The notes under the pieces were generated by a model, which saw only the letters and a list, made by a program, of their open reading frames with translations, searched no databases and was not told the origin of the DNA. Both the position numbers and the translations under genes were made by a program. DNA of 64,000 nucleotides from Dyella jiangningensis (GTDB lineage: Bacteria; Pseudomonadota; Gammaproteobacteria; Xanthomonadales; Rhodanobacteraceae): NCBI RefSeq assembly GCF_003264855.1, contig NZ_NFZS01000004.1, positions 558,001 through 622,000 of the forward strand. Direction: 5' to 3'. Positions 1-7,584 of the stretch are shown here, piece after piece. Numbering within the stretch: position 1 is the first letter of the stretch; every line of letters begins with the position of its first letter.

Positions 1-480
1 CATCACGGAGAGCTGGTCGACCATGCCCACGGCGGTGATCACCGAATCGAGCGAGAACACCGCGTCGAGCGCGACGATCTGCGCGACCACCAGCCAGAAG
101 CGCGCCGGTGCGCGCTTGGCGGCGTCATGGTGGTCGTCTGCCTCAAGCCGCTCGTGCAGCTCCACCGTCGCCTTGAACAGCAGGAAGGCACCACCCAGCA
201 GCAGGATGATGTCGCGCCACGACAATGACAGCGCGCCCCATTCGAGAATGGGCGCGGTGAGCTTCACCAGCCAGGACATCGCCCCCAGCAGGACCAGGCG
301 CATGACCAGCGCCAGCAACAGGCCCAGCACGCGGGCATGGTCGCGCTTCTTGGCCGGCAGCTTGTCGGCGAGGATCGCGATGAAGACGAGGTTGTCGATG
401 CCGAGCACGATCTCCAGCACCACCAGGGTGAGGAGTCCTGCCCACGCAGTAGGGTCGGCCAGCCAATCGAAAGCGAACAT
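1..480 (-). CDS. TerC-family integral membrane protein (3' end outside window)
   Basis: The first 160 residues are visible; the gene runs off the left edge of the window. It opens with a membrane segment carrying [17 protein letters not shown] and later has [18 protein letters not shown]. These paired acidic, Asn/Ser-containing membrane motifs are typical of the TerC/YgdQ/YoaE family, whose members are linked to metal (manganese, tellurite) handling in the inner membrane. Between them lie hydrophobic segments and a charged loop ([12 protein letters not shown]). Because the C-terminus is missing, I cannot tell whether CBS or CorC domains follow, as in YoaE. It is transcribed away from the CPBP gene. 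A TATAGT -10-like hexamer lies at 525-530 on the minus strand, and the leader has an odd Shine-Dalgarno arrangement described separately. Confidence 0.88.
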   Translation of the reverse strand, partial: MFAFDWLADPTAWAGLLTLVVLEIVLGIDNLVFIAILADKLPAKKRDHARVLGLLLALVMRLVLLGAMSWLVKLTAPILEWGALSLSWRDIILLLGGAFLLFKATVELHERLEADDHHDAAKRAPARFWLVVAQIVALDAVFSLDSVITAVGMVDQLSVM

Positions 481-484
481 GGGT

Positions 485-511
485 CGGCGCTCGGCGCGCC
501 GTTTTCCTCCT
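485..511 (-). promoter_or_regulatory. Shine-Dalgarno separated from the TerC start by a 6-bp hairpin
   Basis: On the minus strand a strong AGGAGG (506-511) lies 25 nt before the ATG at 480, too far for normal use. The spacer contains a perfect 6-bp stem, CGGCGC / GCGCCG (496-501 with 485-490), with a 5-nt loop. Folding the stem leaves 4 nt on each side, an effective spacing of 8 nt. No alternative in-frame start codon lies between the AGGAGG and the ATG. The pairing is seen in the sequence; its role in translation is inference. Confidence 0.45.
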
Positions 512-691
512 TGGAACTGCCGCCACTATACAGGGCGACCGCGTGAACACGGCGAAAGCCGCTACGTCGACCGTGCCAAAGGACAGGATTGCGCCCGCGC
601 CGCGGCAGGGACTAGCGTGGTTCCGTCAGGCGACGAGCGCGTTGCGCCCTGGCGGATCGACCTGCACGCGCGCCTGCTGGACCCGCCATCG

Positions 692-1510
692 ATGGATGCG
701 AACCGATTGAAATACGCCTCTGATTCGCCGCCATCCCTGTCCTTCCCGACGCCGGCGCCAACCGCCTGGCATGCTTTCGGACTCATCGCGCTGTACTTCG
801 CCTTGCAGCTCGCGGTGGGCGGCCTCATCGGGCTCACGGCCGGTGTGGCCATCGTGCTGCAGCATGGCGGAGGCCTGGGCGACGTGGTCCACCAGGCCCG
901 CGCCTGGCTGGGCCAATCCAATGCCAGCGCCACGGCAGTGATGGCCACGCTGGTGGTGTCCGCGTCACTGATCGTGCATCTCGCCCACCGACGCTGGCCA
1001 TTGCTCTGGCATCGCGGCGACCTTCCGGGATTGGGATTCACCCCGACGCGGGCGCCGACGCTGTATGCCGTTGCCGTCGTGCTCGGCATGCTCATGCCTT
1101 TCATCGGCGGCCTGCTGACGCAATGGCTGGCTCAAGGCCATGAAGTCAGCCAGGACATCAAGCAGCTCGGCGCGCACATCTCGCCACTGCTGCGGTTGCC
1201 GTTGGCACTGCTCGTCGTCAGCGTGGGACCTCTGGTGGAGGAGCTCTTGTTCCGCGGCGTGCTGCTTTCGGCGATCAGTCGCCATGTAGGCAGTGGCTGG
1301 GCCATCGTCATCACGGCCGTGCTGTTCGCCTGCGTGCACCTGCCCGACCTGTCGTTCCTCTGGTACGCGCTGCCGAACCTCGCGCTGCTGGGTCTGGTGC
1401 TCGGCTGGCTGCGCGTACAGTCCGGCTCGATCTGGCCGGCCGTACTGGCTCACGGTGCGAACAACCTGCTCGCCGTGGTGTCGTGGTTCATGATGATGCC
1501 GGGCAACTGA
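692..1510 (+). CDS. CPBP-family intramembrane glutamic endopeptidase
   Basis: This 272-residue polytopic membrane protein has the three signature motifs of the CPBP (Abi, Rce1-like) family near its C-terminus: EELLFR at about residue 182, F-x3-H in LFACVHLP, and H-x3-N in AHGANN. The Glu, His and Asn residues form the intramembrane active site in this family. Substrates of bacterial members are mostly unknown. The reading frame is open far upstream, but that part is an antisense shadow of the TerC gene, so the ATG at 692, just before the first hydrophobic segment, is the likeliest start. It is convergent with maf. Family assignment is firm; the cellular role is unknown. Confidence 0.9.
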   Translation: MDANRLKYASDSPPSLSFPTPAPTAWHAFGLIALYFALQLAVGGLIGLTAGVAIVLQHGGGLGDVVHQARAWLGQSNASATAVMATLVVSASLIVHLAHRRWPLLWHRGDLPGLGFTPTRAPTLYAVAVVLGMLMPFIGGLLTQWLAQGHEVSQDIKQLGAHISPLLRLPLALLVVSVGPLVEELLFRGVLLSAISRHVGSGWAIVITAVLFACVHLPDLSFLWYALPNLALLGLVLGWLRVQSGSIWPAVLAHGANNLLAVVSWFMMMPGN

Positions 1511-1531
1511 AGCGACGATCGCGGCAGCGTT

Positions 1532-2104
1532 TCATCCATGGCGTATCACGCCATGCGCGCGCAATAACCTCGCCGTTTCGAACACCGGCAAACCCATGAC
1601 GCCCGAGTGGCTGCCATCGAGGTGTTCGACCAGCTTCGCTCCGTGTCCCTGGATCGCATACGCGCCCGCCTTGCCGAACGGTTCGCCGGTGGCGATGTAG
1701 GCGGCGATGACGGCGTCGTCGAGTTCGGGCATGCGTACGCGCGACAGGCTGGTGTCGCTCCACTCGCCCTTGCGGCCCACCAGCCAGATGGTGGAAATCA
1801 CTTCGTGTACGCGCGCCGACAACCTGCGCAGCATCGCAGCGGCATCGGCGGCGTCGGCGGGTTTGCCGAAGACTTCGTCGTCGAGCACCACCTCGGTATC
1901 GGCCCCGAGCACGACGGCCTGCGGATCGTTCAACGCGGCATAGCCCGCCAGCGCTTTCTCGCGTGCCACGCGACTGACGTACTCGCGCGGCGCTTCGGCC
2001 AGCGCACGCTGTTCCGGCACGTTGACATCGACCACCTGGAACTCGACGCCGATCTGCTCGAGCAATTGACGGCGTCGGGGCGACTGCGAGGCGAGATAGA
2101 GCAT
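1532..2104 (-). CDS. maf: Maf-family nucleoside triphosphate pyrophosphatase
   Basis: A 190-residue protein of normal Maf length. It begins LYLASQSPRRRQLLEQIG, the substrate-binding SxSPRR motif, followed by ARxKA (VAREKA), GADTEVVLD and GKP. Maf proteins hydrolyse dTTP/UTP or modified nucleotides to monophosphates and pyrophosphate in the cytoplasm, cleaning the nucleotide pool; overexpression inhibits septation. In related bacteria the gene follows rlmH directly. Here a CoA transferase and an acetyltransferase lie between them on the same strand. The ATG at 2104 precedes the family N-terminus exactly. Which Maf subgroup (dTTP/UTP or m7GTP) it belongs to cannot be decided by eye. Confidence 0.94.
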   Translation of the reverse strand: MLYLASQSPRRRQLLEQIGVEFQVVDVNVPEQRALAEAPREYVSRVAREKALAGYAALNDPQAVVLGADTEVVLDDEVFGKPADAADAAAMLRRLSARVHEVISTIWLVGRKGEWSDTSLSRVRMPELDDAVIAAYIATGEPFGKAGAYAIQGHGAKLVEHLDGSHSGVMGLPVFETARLLRAHGVIRHG

Positions 2105-2136
2105 GGCTGACGCGCGACCGATGACGTAAGGAGGCC

Positions 2137-3648
2137 CTAAGGTCGCATATCGCCGGTCTCGAGGAAACGCTGGTGCCAGGCCAACGCCTCGCTCAACAGG
2201 TGCGGCGTGTGCTTGCCACGGCTGTCATGCAGCGCGCGGTTGAAGTAATCCTGCAACAACGGGCGGTAATCCGGATGCGCGCAGCGCTCGATGACGACCT
2301 TGGCGCGCTGCCGCGGCGACAGCCCGCGCAGGTCGGCAAGGCCCTGCTCGGTGACCACCACGGCGACGTCGTGCTCGGTATGGTCGACGTGGCTCACCAT
2401 CGGCACGATGCACGACACCGCGCCGTTCTTGGCCGTGCTCGGCGTGAGGAAGCACGACATGAAACCGTTGCGCGCGAAATCGCCCGAACCGCCGATGCCG
2501 TTGATGATGCTGGTGCCGGCCACATGCGTGGAATTGATGTTGCCGTAGATATCGGCCTCCACCATGCCGTTCATGGCGATGCAGCCGAGTCGGCGCACCA
2601 GTTCCGGATGGTTGGAGATCTCCTGGGTGCGCAGGATGATGCGCTTGCGGAAGAACTCGATGTCGGCGAGGAAGCGCTCGATGCCGGCGGGACTCAGCGA
2701 GAACGACGTCGCCGACGCCACCGAAAGCACGTCGTTCGCGAGCAGGTCGAGCATGCCATCCTGGATCACCTCGGTGAATGCGGTGAGCCCCTTGAAGCCA
2801 CCATCGCGCAGACCACCCAGCACGGCGTTGGCGATGTTGCCCACGCCCGACTGAAGCGGCAGCAGCTGCGGCGAAAGCCGACCCTTGGCGATCTCGTGGC
2901 GGAAGAACTCGATCAGGTGTCCCGCGATCTGCCGTGAGCAGTCGTCCGGAGGAGAAAACGCGCTGTTGCGATCCGGTGCGTTGGTCTCGACCACGGCGAT
3001 CACCTTGTCCGGATCGAGCCGCAGGTACGGCTCGCCGATGCGGTCGTCCGGTTTCAGCAGCGGGATCGGCTTGCGATTTGGCGGCAGTGCGGTGCCGTAG
3101 TACACGTCGTGCATGCCCTCCATTTCCATCGGCTGCCAATGATTGACCTCGACGATCACCTTGTCCGCGAGATCGAGCCAGGTCTTGTTGTTGCCCACCG
3201 ACGACGATGGCAACAAGCGACCATCGGGCATGATGGCGGTGGCTTCGACCACGGCGAGGTCGAGCTTGCCGAAGAAGCCGAACCACGCGTACTGCGCAAC
3301 ATGGCTGAGATGGATGTCCAGATAGTCCATCTCGCCACGGTTGATGCGCGCACGAAGCTCGGGATCCGACTGGTAAGGCAGGCGCAGGTCGATGCCGTCG
3401 GCGCGTGCGAGCGCACCATCCAGCTCGGGCGCCGTGGATGCACCGGTGAGCACGCGCACGCGGAACGACTCGCCGCGCTCGTGCGTCGCCACCATGCGCG
3501 CCGCCAGCGCCTGCGGCACGGCTTTCGGATAACCCGCGCCGGTGAAGCCGCTCATGCCGATCGTCATGCCGTGGTCGACCAGCTCCGCGGCCTTGGTCGC
3601 CGTCATGACCTTGGCTCCGAGCCCGGCGTGGCGAATGCGATGGTCCAT
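2137..3648 (-). CDS. acetyl-CoA hydrolase / succinyl-CoA:acetate CoA-transferase family
   Basis: A 503-residue cytoplasmic enzyme of the Ach1/Cat1/AarC family, full length for the group. The segment FTEVIQDGML near residue 291 carries the glutamate that forms the enzyme-CoA thioester in this family, and a glycine-rich stretch (NGIGGSGDFARNG) follows. Such enzymes swap CoA between acetyl-CoA and succinate or related acids and help recycle acetate. The frame continues upstream of 3648, but an AGGAG sits about 10 nt before this ATG, giving MDHRIRHAG as the N-terminus. It lies between the acetyltransferase and maf on the same strand. The exact acyl donor and acceptor cannot be read from the sequence. 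Confidence 0.9.
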   Translation of the reverse strand: MDHRIRHAGLGAKVMTATKAAELVDHGMTIGMSGFTGAGYPKAVPQALAARMVATHERGESFRVRVLTGASTAPELDGALARADGIDLRLPYQSDPELRARINRGEMDYLDIHLSHVAQYAWFGFFGKLDLAVVEATAIMPDGRLLPSSSVGNNKTWLDLADKVIVEVNHWQPMEMEGMHDVYYGTALPPNRKPIPLLKPDDRIGEPYLRLDPDKVIAVVETNAPDRNSAFSPPDDCSRQIAGHLIEFFRHEIAKGRLSPQLLPLQSGVGNIANAVLGGLRDGGFKGLTAFTEVIQDGMLDLLANDVLSVASATSFSLSPAGIERFLADIEFFRKRIILRTQEISNHPELVRRLGCIAMNGMVEADIYGNINSTHVAGTSIINGIGGSGDFARNGFMSCFLTPSTAKNGAVSCIVPMVSHVDHTEHDVAVVVTEQGLADLRGLSPRQRAKVVIERCAHPDYRPLLQDYFNRALHDSRGKHTPHLLSEALAWHQRFLETGDMRP

Positions 3649-3741
3649 GGTGGTTGCTCCTGAAGTGCAATCCACTCATGGTAGCGCCCGGTCCCGTCAA
3701 ACTCTTGGCAAGCTAGACCATGGTCTGAGGCAGGATTTCGC

Positions 3742-4191
3742 TTACAAAGCGATGCTGTACTCGCGAAACTCCTGATCCCGTTTCCACCCCAGCGACTCGT
3801 ACAGCCGTTGCGCCGCTTCATTCGTGTGCGCCGTGGTGAGCGACATGCCCACGGCACCGGCGGCACGCGAGAAATCCATCGCCTCGTGAATCAACGCCGC
3901 AGCCACCCCGCCTCGTCGCGCATTCGCTGCGACAAAAAGATCGTTGAGCAGGTAGGTGCGTGCGGCGCGCACGGACGAAAACAGGGGATAGAGCTGGGTA
4001 AAACCTACGCCGCGCCCTTCCTCGTCGATCGCCAGCAGGATCACCGACTCAAGGTGCCGGAAACGTTCGAGCAAGAAATGTCTCGCCAGCTCGGAATCGG
4101 CGGGCTTGCCATAGAACTGGCGATACGCATCGAACAGCGGCGCAACGAGGTCGACGTCGTGGATGGTGGCCTGGCGCACCGTGAAGGACAT
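3742..4191 (-). CDS. GNAT-family N-acetyltransferase
   Basis: A 149-residue GNAT protein starting MSFTVRQATIHDVD. It shows the acetyl-CoA-binding A-motif region (LFVAANARRGGVAAALIHEA) and the C-terminal motif B segment TAHTNEAAQRLYESLGW typical of N-acetyltransferases. The substrate is unknown. A longer frame reaches 4257, but the ATG at 4191 matches where GNAT domains begin. It is read in the same direction as rlmH upstream and the CoA transferase downstream, with about 90 bp or more on each side, so an operon is possible but not tight. Confidence 0.85.
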   Translation of the reverse strand: MSFTVRQATIHDVDLVAPLFDAYRQFYGKPADSELARHFLLERFRHLESVILLAIDEEGRGVGFTQLYPLFSSVRAARTYLLNDLFVAANARRGGVAAALIHEAMDFSRAAGAVGMSLTTAHTNEAAQRLYESLGWKRDQEFREYSIAL

Positions 4192-4317
4192 GGGCCGGTC
4201 CCGAGAGGCTGAAGTGGGCGCAGTATGCGGCAGCATGCCGGGCCGGCATATGACCACTTTCCACGCAAAATGGCCGTCGTGGTCGATGGCCCGCAGGTGC
4301 GTGGCGGAGGCCCGCGA

Positions 4318-4788
4318 TCAGGCGCGATGGTACGGATGTCCGGAAAGCAGCGTGGTGGCGCGATAGAGCTGTTCGGCCAGGACCAGACGCACGAGCATGT
4401 GCGGCAGCGTCAGCGGTCCCAGCGACCAGCTCTGGTCGGCTCGCGCGAGCACCTCGGGCGCATGGCCGTCCGGCCCGCCAATGAGGAATGCGAGGTCGCG
4501 TCCCGACATCCGCCATTTCGCCAACTGCGCGGCGAGATCTTCGCTGGACCACGTCTTGCCACGGCCATCCAGCGCAACGACGTGGATGTCGCGCGGCAGG
4601 GCGGCGAGGATCGCCGCGCCTTCGTCCTGGATGGCCCGAGCATCGTCGCGTCCCTTGCCGCGCACGCCGGGTTTCAGCTCGATGAGTTCGAGCGGCAAGT
4701 CGTGCGACAGTCGTTTGCGGTACTCGGCGAACCCTTCCGCCACCCAGGCGGGCATGCGTTCACCGACGGCAATCAGGCGCGCACGCAT
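4318..4788 (-). CDS. rlmH: 23S rRNA (pseudouridine1915-N3)-methyltransferase RlmH
   Basis: A 156-residue protein, the usual RlmH length. It begins MRARLIAVGERMPAWV and shows the SPOUT-fold signatures: LDGRGKTWSSEDLA, then FLIGGPDGH, then WSLGPLTLPHMLVRLVLAEQLYRA with the C-terminal HPYH. RlmH methylates pseudouridine 1915 in helix 69 of 23S rRNA on assembled 70S ribosomes using S-adenosylmethionine. It lies 85 bp downstream of rsfS, the standard partner, and is probably cotranscribed with it. Confidence 0.97.
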   Translation of the reverse strand: MRARLIAVGERMPAWVAEGFAEYRKRLSHDLPLELIELKPGVRGKGRDDARAIQDEGAAILAALPRDIHVVALDGRGKTWSSEDLAAQLAKWRMSGRDLAFLIGGPDGHAPEVLARADQSWSLGPLTLPHMLVRLVLAEQLYRATTLLSGHPYHRA

Positions 4789-4873
4789 GCGTCTTCACCG
4801 AAAAGCGGGGAAACAAAGAGAACCGCCGCGCGCATCCGAAGGCGCGCGGCAACGACCGCCATGGCGCGGGACA

Positions 4874-5266
4874 TCAGCCCACGCTGGCGACTTCGGCGTC
4901 CATTTCGCGGTCACCGACGGTCCACAGCCTTTCCAGGCCATAGAACTCGCGGATGCGCGGAAGCATGACGTGGACGATCACGTCACCCAGGTCCACCAGT
5001 ACCCATTCGGCTTCCTGCTCGCCTTCCACGCCAAGCGGCATCACGCCCGCCTTCTTGGCGAACTTGACGACTTCGTCGGCGATGGATTTCACATGGCGCG
5101 CGGAAGTGCCGGAGGCAATGACCAGCAGATCGGCGATGGAGGTCTTGCCGCGGACGTCGATCTCACGAATGTCCTTGGCCTTCAGTTCGTCCAGCGCGTC
5201 GAGGACTTGCTGGCGAATGACCGCCGTGGTGGCGGATTTGGTGCTGCGCGGGGAAGTCTGACTCAA
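4874..5266 (-). CDS. rsfS: ribosomal silencing factor RsfS
   Basis: A 130-residue RsfS/YbeB/Iojap protein. The core runs from about residue 17 (VLDALDELKAKDIREIDV) through TSIADLLVIASGTSARHVKSIAD to EWVLVDLGDVIVHVMLPRIREFYGLERLW. The family binds ribosomal protein L14 and blocks subunit joining when nutrients are short. It precedes rlmH as usual, but nadD, its normal upstream neighbour, is 7.1 kb away. A TATACT -10-like hexamer at 5314-5319 (minus strand), inside a GGGGC...GCCCC palindrome, suggests its own promoter, with a TTGACG 20 bp further upstream that is spaced too widely to be convincing. Confidence 0.96.
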   Translation of the reverse strand: MSQTSPRSTKSATTAVIRQQVLDALDELKAKDIREIDVRGKTSIADLLVIASGTSARHVKSIADEVVKFAKKAGVMPLGVEGEQEAEWVLVDLGDVIVHVMLPRIREFYGLERLWTVGDREMDAEVASVG

Positions 5267-5341
5267 GTGCGGTTGCCTCGATGCATGATCGATGCGCGGA
5301 ATGGCGCGGGGGCAGTATACCGCCCCACTCTGAAGCCCACG

Positions 5342-6409
5342 TCAAGCCAGGCTGGCGCGAGCCTGGGCGTATTCCGCAAGCAAGATCGCGACCAATTCCG
5401 CGGCCGGCATGGCACGGGACAGGCTCGCCGCCTGGCCGCACCACTCGGATACCAGATCGCTCCGGCCCGCAGCGGCCGCGGCCTTGCGCAAGGGCGACGT
5501 GAGCGCGTTCATGACGGGATAGGCGGGGAAAGCCCCTGCCTTCGACTCCATCGCCTCCACGTAGGTATTGCGCCGGCCCCGCGCCGCGCGGCCGGAAAAG
5601 CTGCGAATGGTGGTGACGCGCGTGTCCTCGGTAGTGGGGATGTCCTGCTTCCAGGCGGACGCGGCAGCAGATTCCGGGCAGGCCAGGAATGCGGTGCCCA
5701 GTTGGCTGACGGCCGCACCCAGCATTTCGGCTGCCAGCATGCCCCGCCCGTCCATGATGCCGCCGCCGGCGATCAGGGGCACGTCCACCGCGCGCGCCGC
5801 CAGCCGGATCAGGGCAAACAGCCCGATCATGGCCTCCTCCGGCTCGTGCAGGAAGGTGCCGCGATGGCCGCCTGCCTCCGCACCCTGCAGGCTGATGGCG
5901 TCCACGTCCAGCGCTGCCCAGGCACGCACCTCCGCCAACGAGGTCGCATTGCCGACGACGGCGATATCGCGGCGCTTCAGTTCATCCACCTGCCTCGGCG
6001 TAAGGAGATTGAAGGTGAAGCTCGCCACGGCGGGGCGCGCCTCGCACAGCGCGGCGAACTGATCGGAAAAGCGCGGCGACCAGCGTTCCGGCCGGGTCGT
6101 GCGCGCGGCGAGCCCTTCGTGCTCCATCAGCGCATCCAGCGCGGCGCGCGCATGATCGATGGCGGCTTCATCCGCCTGCACGTCATCCGGCAGCGCGAAC
6201 AGGTTGAGCGCGAACGGACGGTCGGTCGCCGCACGGATCTTTGCCGCATCGTCGAGGATGGCCTGTGGCGCGAGATAACCCACGCCATGCGAACCCAGCC
6301 CACCGGCACGGGACACGGCTGCCACCAGCGCGGGTGTCGAGGCGCCCGACATGGGGGCGAGAACGATCGGCTGGGTGATACCCAGGCGTTGCAGCAGACC
6401 GTGGGGCAT
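5342..6409 (-). CDS. nitronate monooxygenase (2-nitropropane dioxygenase family)
   Basis: A 355-residue FMN-dependent TIM-barrel enzyme. The N-terminal PIVLAPMSGASTPALVAAVSRAGGLG is the flavin-binding opening of the family, and ISLQGAEAGGHRG (around residue 190) and LIAGGGIMDGRG are the later phosphate-binding motifs. Nitronate monooxygenases oxidise alkyl nitronates, including the toxin propionate-3-nitronate, to carbonyl compounds. Some relatives with this fold are enoyl-ACP reductases, but GAEAGGHRG favours the nitronate group. The ATG at 6409 begins MPHGLLQRLGITQPIV, matching the family start; the in-frame upstream extension lacks family features. The gene ends 75 bp before rsfS. Confidence 0.9.
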   Translation of the reverse strand: MPHGLLQRLGITQPIVLAPMSGASTPALVAAVSRAGGLGSHGVGYLAPQAILDDAAKIRAATDRPFALNLFALPDDVQADEAAIDHARAALDALMEHEGLAARTTRPERWSPRFSDQFAALCEARPAVASFTFNLLTPRQVDELKRRDIAVVGNATSLAEVRAWAALDVDAISLQGAEAGGHRGTFLHEPEEAMIGLFALIRLAARAVDVPLIAGGGIMDGRGMLAAEMLGAAVSQLGTAFLACPESAAASAWKQDIPTTEDTRVTTIRSFSGRAARGRRNTYVEAMESKAGAFPAYPVMNALTSPLRKAAAAAGRSDLVSEWCGQAASLSRAMPAAELVAILLAEYAQARASLA

Positions 6410-6470
6410 GACGCGTGCTCCGTCGCGTGGACGATGCGCCATTACACCATGCCCTCATGACCACACGACC

Positions 6471-6502
6471 AAAAAAACAAGGCTCCCGCGGGGGGAGCCT
6501 TG
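6471..6502 (-). terminator. Rho-independent terminator for the heptad-repeat gene
   Basis: A perfect 10-bp inverted repeat (6478-6487 with 6493-6502, arms CAAGGCTCCC / GGGAGCCTTG) has a 5-nt loop and is followed on the minus strand by seven T residues (6471-6477). It lies 19 bp after the stop of the 6522-6860 gene. Confidence 0.93.
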
Positions 6503-6521
6503 CATGGCGATGCAATGGGAA

Positions 6522-6860
6522 TCAGTGACCGCTGGTGGAGGATGACGCCGGCTCGCTGCTCTTCTTGTGCTTCTTGTGGTGCGAGCTGCTCTTGTTGGTG
6601 TCGCTCTTCATCGAATCATTGGCGGACTTCATTTCATCCGCGTTGGATTTCATGGCATCGGAGTTGGACTTCATCGCATCGGAATTCGATTTCATCGCAT
6701 CGGAATTTGACTTCATGGCATCCGAGTTGGACTTCATCGCGTCCTTGCTGGTGTCCTGGGCGGACTGCGGCGACGTGCTCTGCGCCATGACAGGTGACAC
6801 GGCGAAGCCAAGAGCGACGGCAGTGGCGAGGGCGAGTACGGCGTAACGGGAAACTTTCAT
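6522..6860 (-). CDS. secreted heptad-repeat protein (DAMKSNx repeats)
   Basis: A 112-residue protein with a clear Sec signal (MKVSRYAVLALATAVALGF, cleavage near VMAQ). The mature part is low complexity. DAMKSNS recurs every seven residues, degenerating to DEMKSAN and DSMKSDT, and a basic, Ser/His-rich tail (SSSHHKKHKKSSE) follows. No enzyme motif is visible. It resembles the pentapeptide-MXKDX group of small exported proteins by its regular Met-Lys-Asp spacing, but the period is seven. The ATG at 6860 starts the signal peptide; the frame upstream is noncoding in character. A terminator follows. I see no SigF-type promoter before it, unlike its neighbour at 7231. Function unknown. Confidence 0.8.
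   Translation of the reverse strand: MKVSRYAVLALATAVALGFAVSPVMAQSTSPQSAQDTSKDAMKSNSDAMKSNSDAMKSNSDAMKSNSDAMKSNADEMKSANDSMKSDTNKSSSHHKKHKKSSEPASSSTSGH
6643..6747 (-). repeat. five tandem 21-bp coding repeats
   Basis: Five consecutive 21-bp units (6643, 6664, 6685, 6706, 6727) encode the DAMKSNx heptads. They differ at few positions, mostly synonymous (GAT/GAC, GCG/GCA/GCC, TCG/TCC), so recent copying has been followed by silent drift with the protein sequence kept. Confidence 0.85.
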
Positions 6861-7230
6861 GAGTACGTGTCTCCTGAAGCGGTGAGGTAACCGTGCGGCC
6901 GCGCCGCACTTCCATGGAACGGCCGGCACCACTCTTCCAGAGAGGCCCGACGATCCGGCACCGGCTCACGTCGGTTCCGGCCATGCCACATCAGCAGTCC
7001 TGCCCGATGCGAACGATCCATCCCTGGTTCGAGAAGCCATGTCGCCGGGCCAGCCCCTGTCGCACTCGCCCGAAACGGCCTAAAGCCTATACCCATGCCC
7101 GAGGCCGAAATGCGACCTGCCGACACCTTCGTTCAGCGTCAATATCGACAGACCGCACATGTTCAAGCGGGTTTGCTGCGGTGCTCACGCCTCGTGCAAA
7201 GCCGCGTTTTCTTGCGGTGACGCGCCAAGG
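6861..7230. other. intergenic region between the two repeat-protein genes
   Basis: This 370-bp stretch holds the leader of the heptad-repeat gene, including an AGGAG at 6871-6875 (minus strand), 10 nt before the ATG at 6860. I see no convincing ORF, no terminator for the MXKDX gene upstream and no match to GTAACC-N16-CGAA. Confidence 0.5.
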
Positions 7231-7509
7231 TCACTGGCCACCGGACACGCCAGCGGCATGGTCGCCGCCGCCGTCCTTCTTCATGGCGTCGCCGTGGTGC
7301 ATCGCATCACCCTTTTTCATGGCGTCAGGCTTTTTCATGCTGTCGTGTTTCATGCCTGAAGCATCTTTCTTCATCATCATGTCGCCGCTTTTCATCGCGT
7401 CCGGCTTCATGGCGCTGCCGGCGCTCGCCGGTTGCATGGCGTCCTGCGCGGAAGCGATCGACACGCAGGCGAACGAAGCTGCAAGAACCAGCGAAAGCAA
7501 GGTCTTCAT
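7231..7509 (-). CDS. pentapeptide MXKDX-repeat exported protein
   Basis: A 92-residue protein with a Sec signal peptide (MKTLLSLVLAASFACVSIA, cleavage near ASAQ). The mature part repeats Met-x-Lys-x-Asp-like units (AMKPDAMKSGDMMMKKD, MKHDSMKKPDAMKKGDAMHHGDAMKKD) and ends Gly/His-rich. This matches the pentapeptide MXKDX repeat family, small exported proteins often found with DUF1109/NrsF anti-sigma genes. The Met, His and Asp density would suit metal binding or acting as an oxidisable methionine sink, but that is inference. It lies 71 bp downstream of nrsF and has its own perfect SigF-type promoter (7559-7584), so it is a probable regulon member. Confidence 0.85.
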   Translation of the reverse strand: MKTLLSLVLAASFACVSIASAQDAMQPASAGSAMKPDAMKSGDMMMKKDASGMKHDSMKKPDAMKKGDAMHHGDAMKKDGGGDHAAGVSGGQ

Positions 7510-7558
7510 GGGAACTCTCCTGAGAAATGGACGGTGCGGTATTCACCGCATGTCTTCC

Positions 7559-7584
7559 TTCGCTGCGACGGCGAGGAGGGTTAC
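7559..7584 (-). promoter_or_regulatory. SigF-type ECF promoter for the MXKDX-repeat gene
   Basis: On the minus strand GTAACC (7579-7584) is followed after exactly 16 bases by CGAA (7559-7562), a perfect match to the consensus I recall for Caulobacter SigF promoters. The -10 lies about 50 bp before the ATG at 7509. The -35 element overlaps the TAA stop codon of nrsF. Confidence 0.75.

Noticed and set aside
23-691. Long 5' extension of the CPBP gene and antisense frames over the TerC gene
   Set aside because: High GC keeps antisense frames open; the TerC reading frame has clear family motifs and the extension has none.
6861-7230. SigF-type promoter for the heptad-repeat gene
   Set aside because: No GTAACC followed after 16 bases by CGAA on the minus strand; the GGTTACC at 6886-6892 is in the wrong orientation and has no partner.
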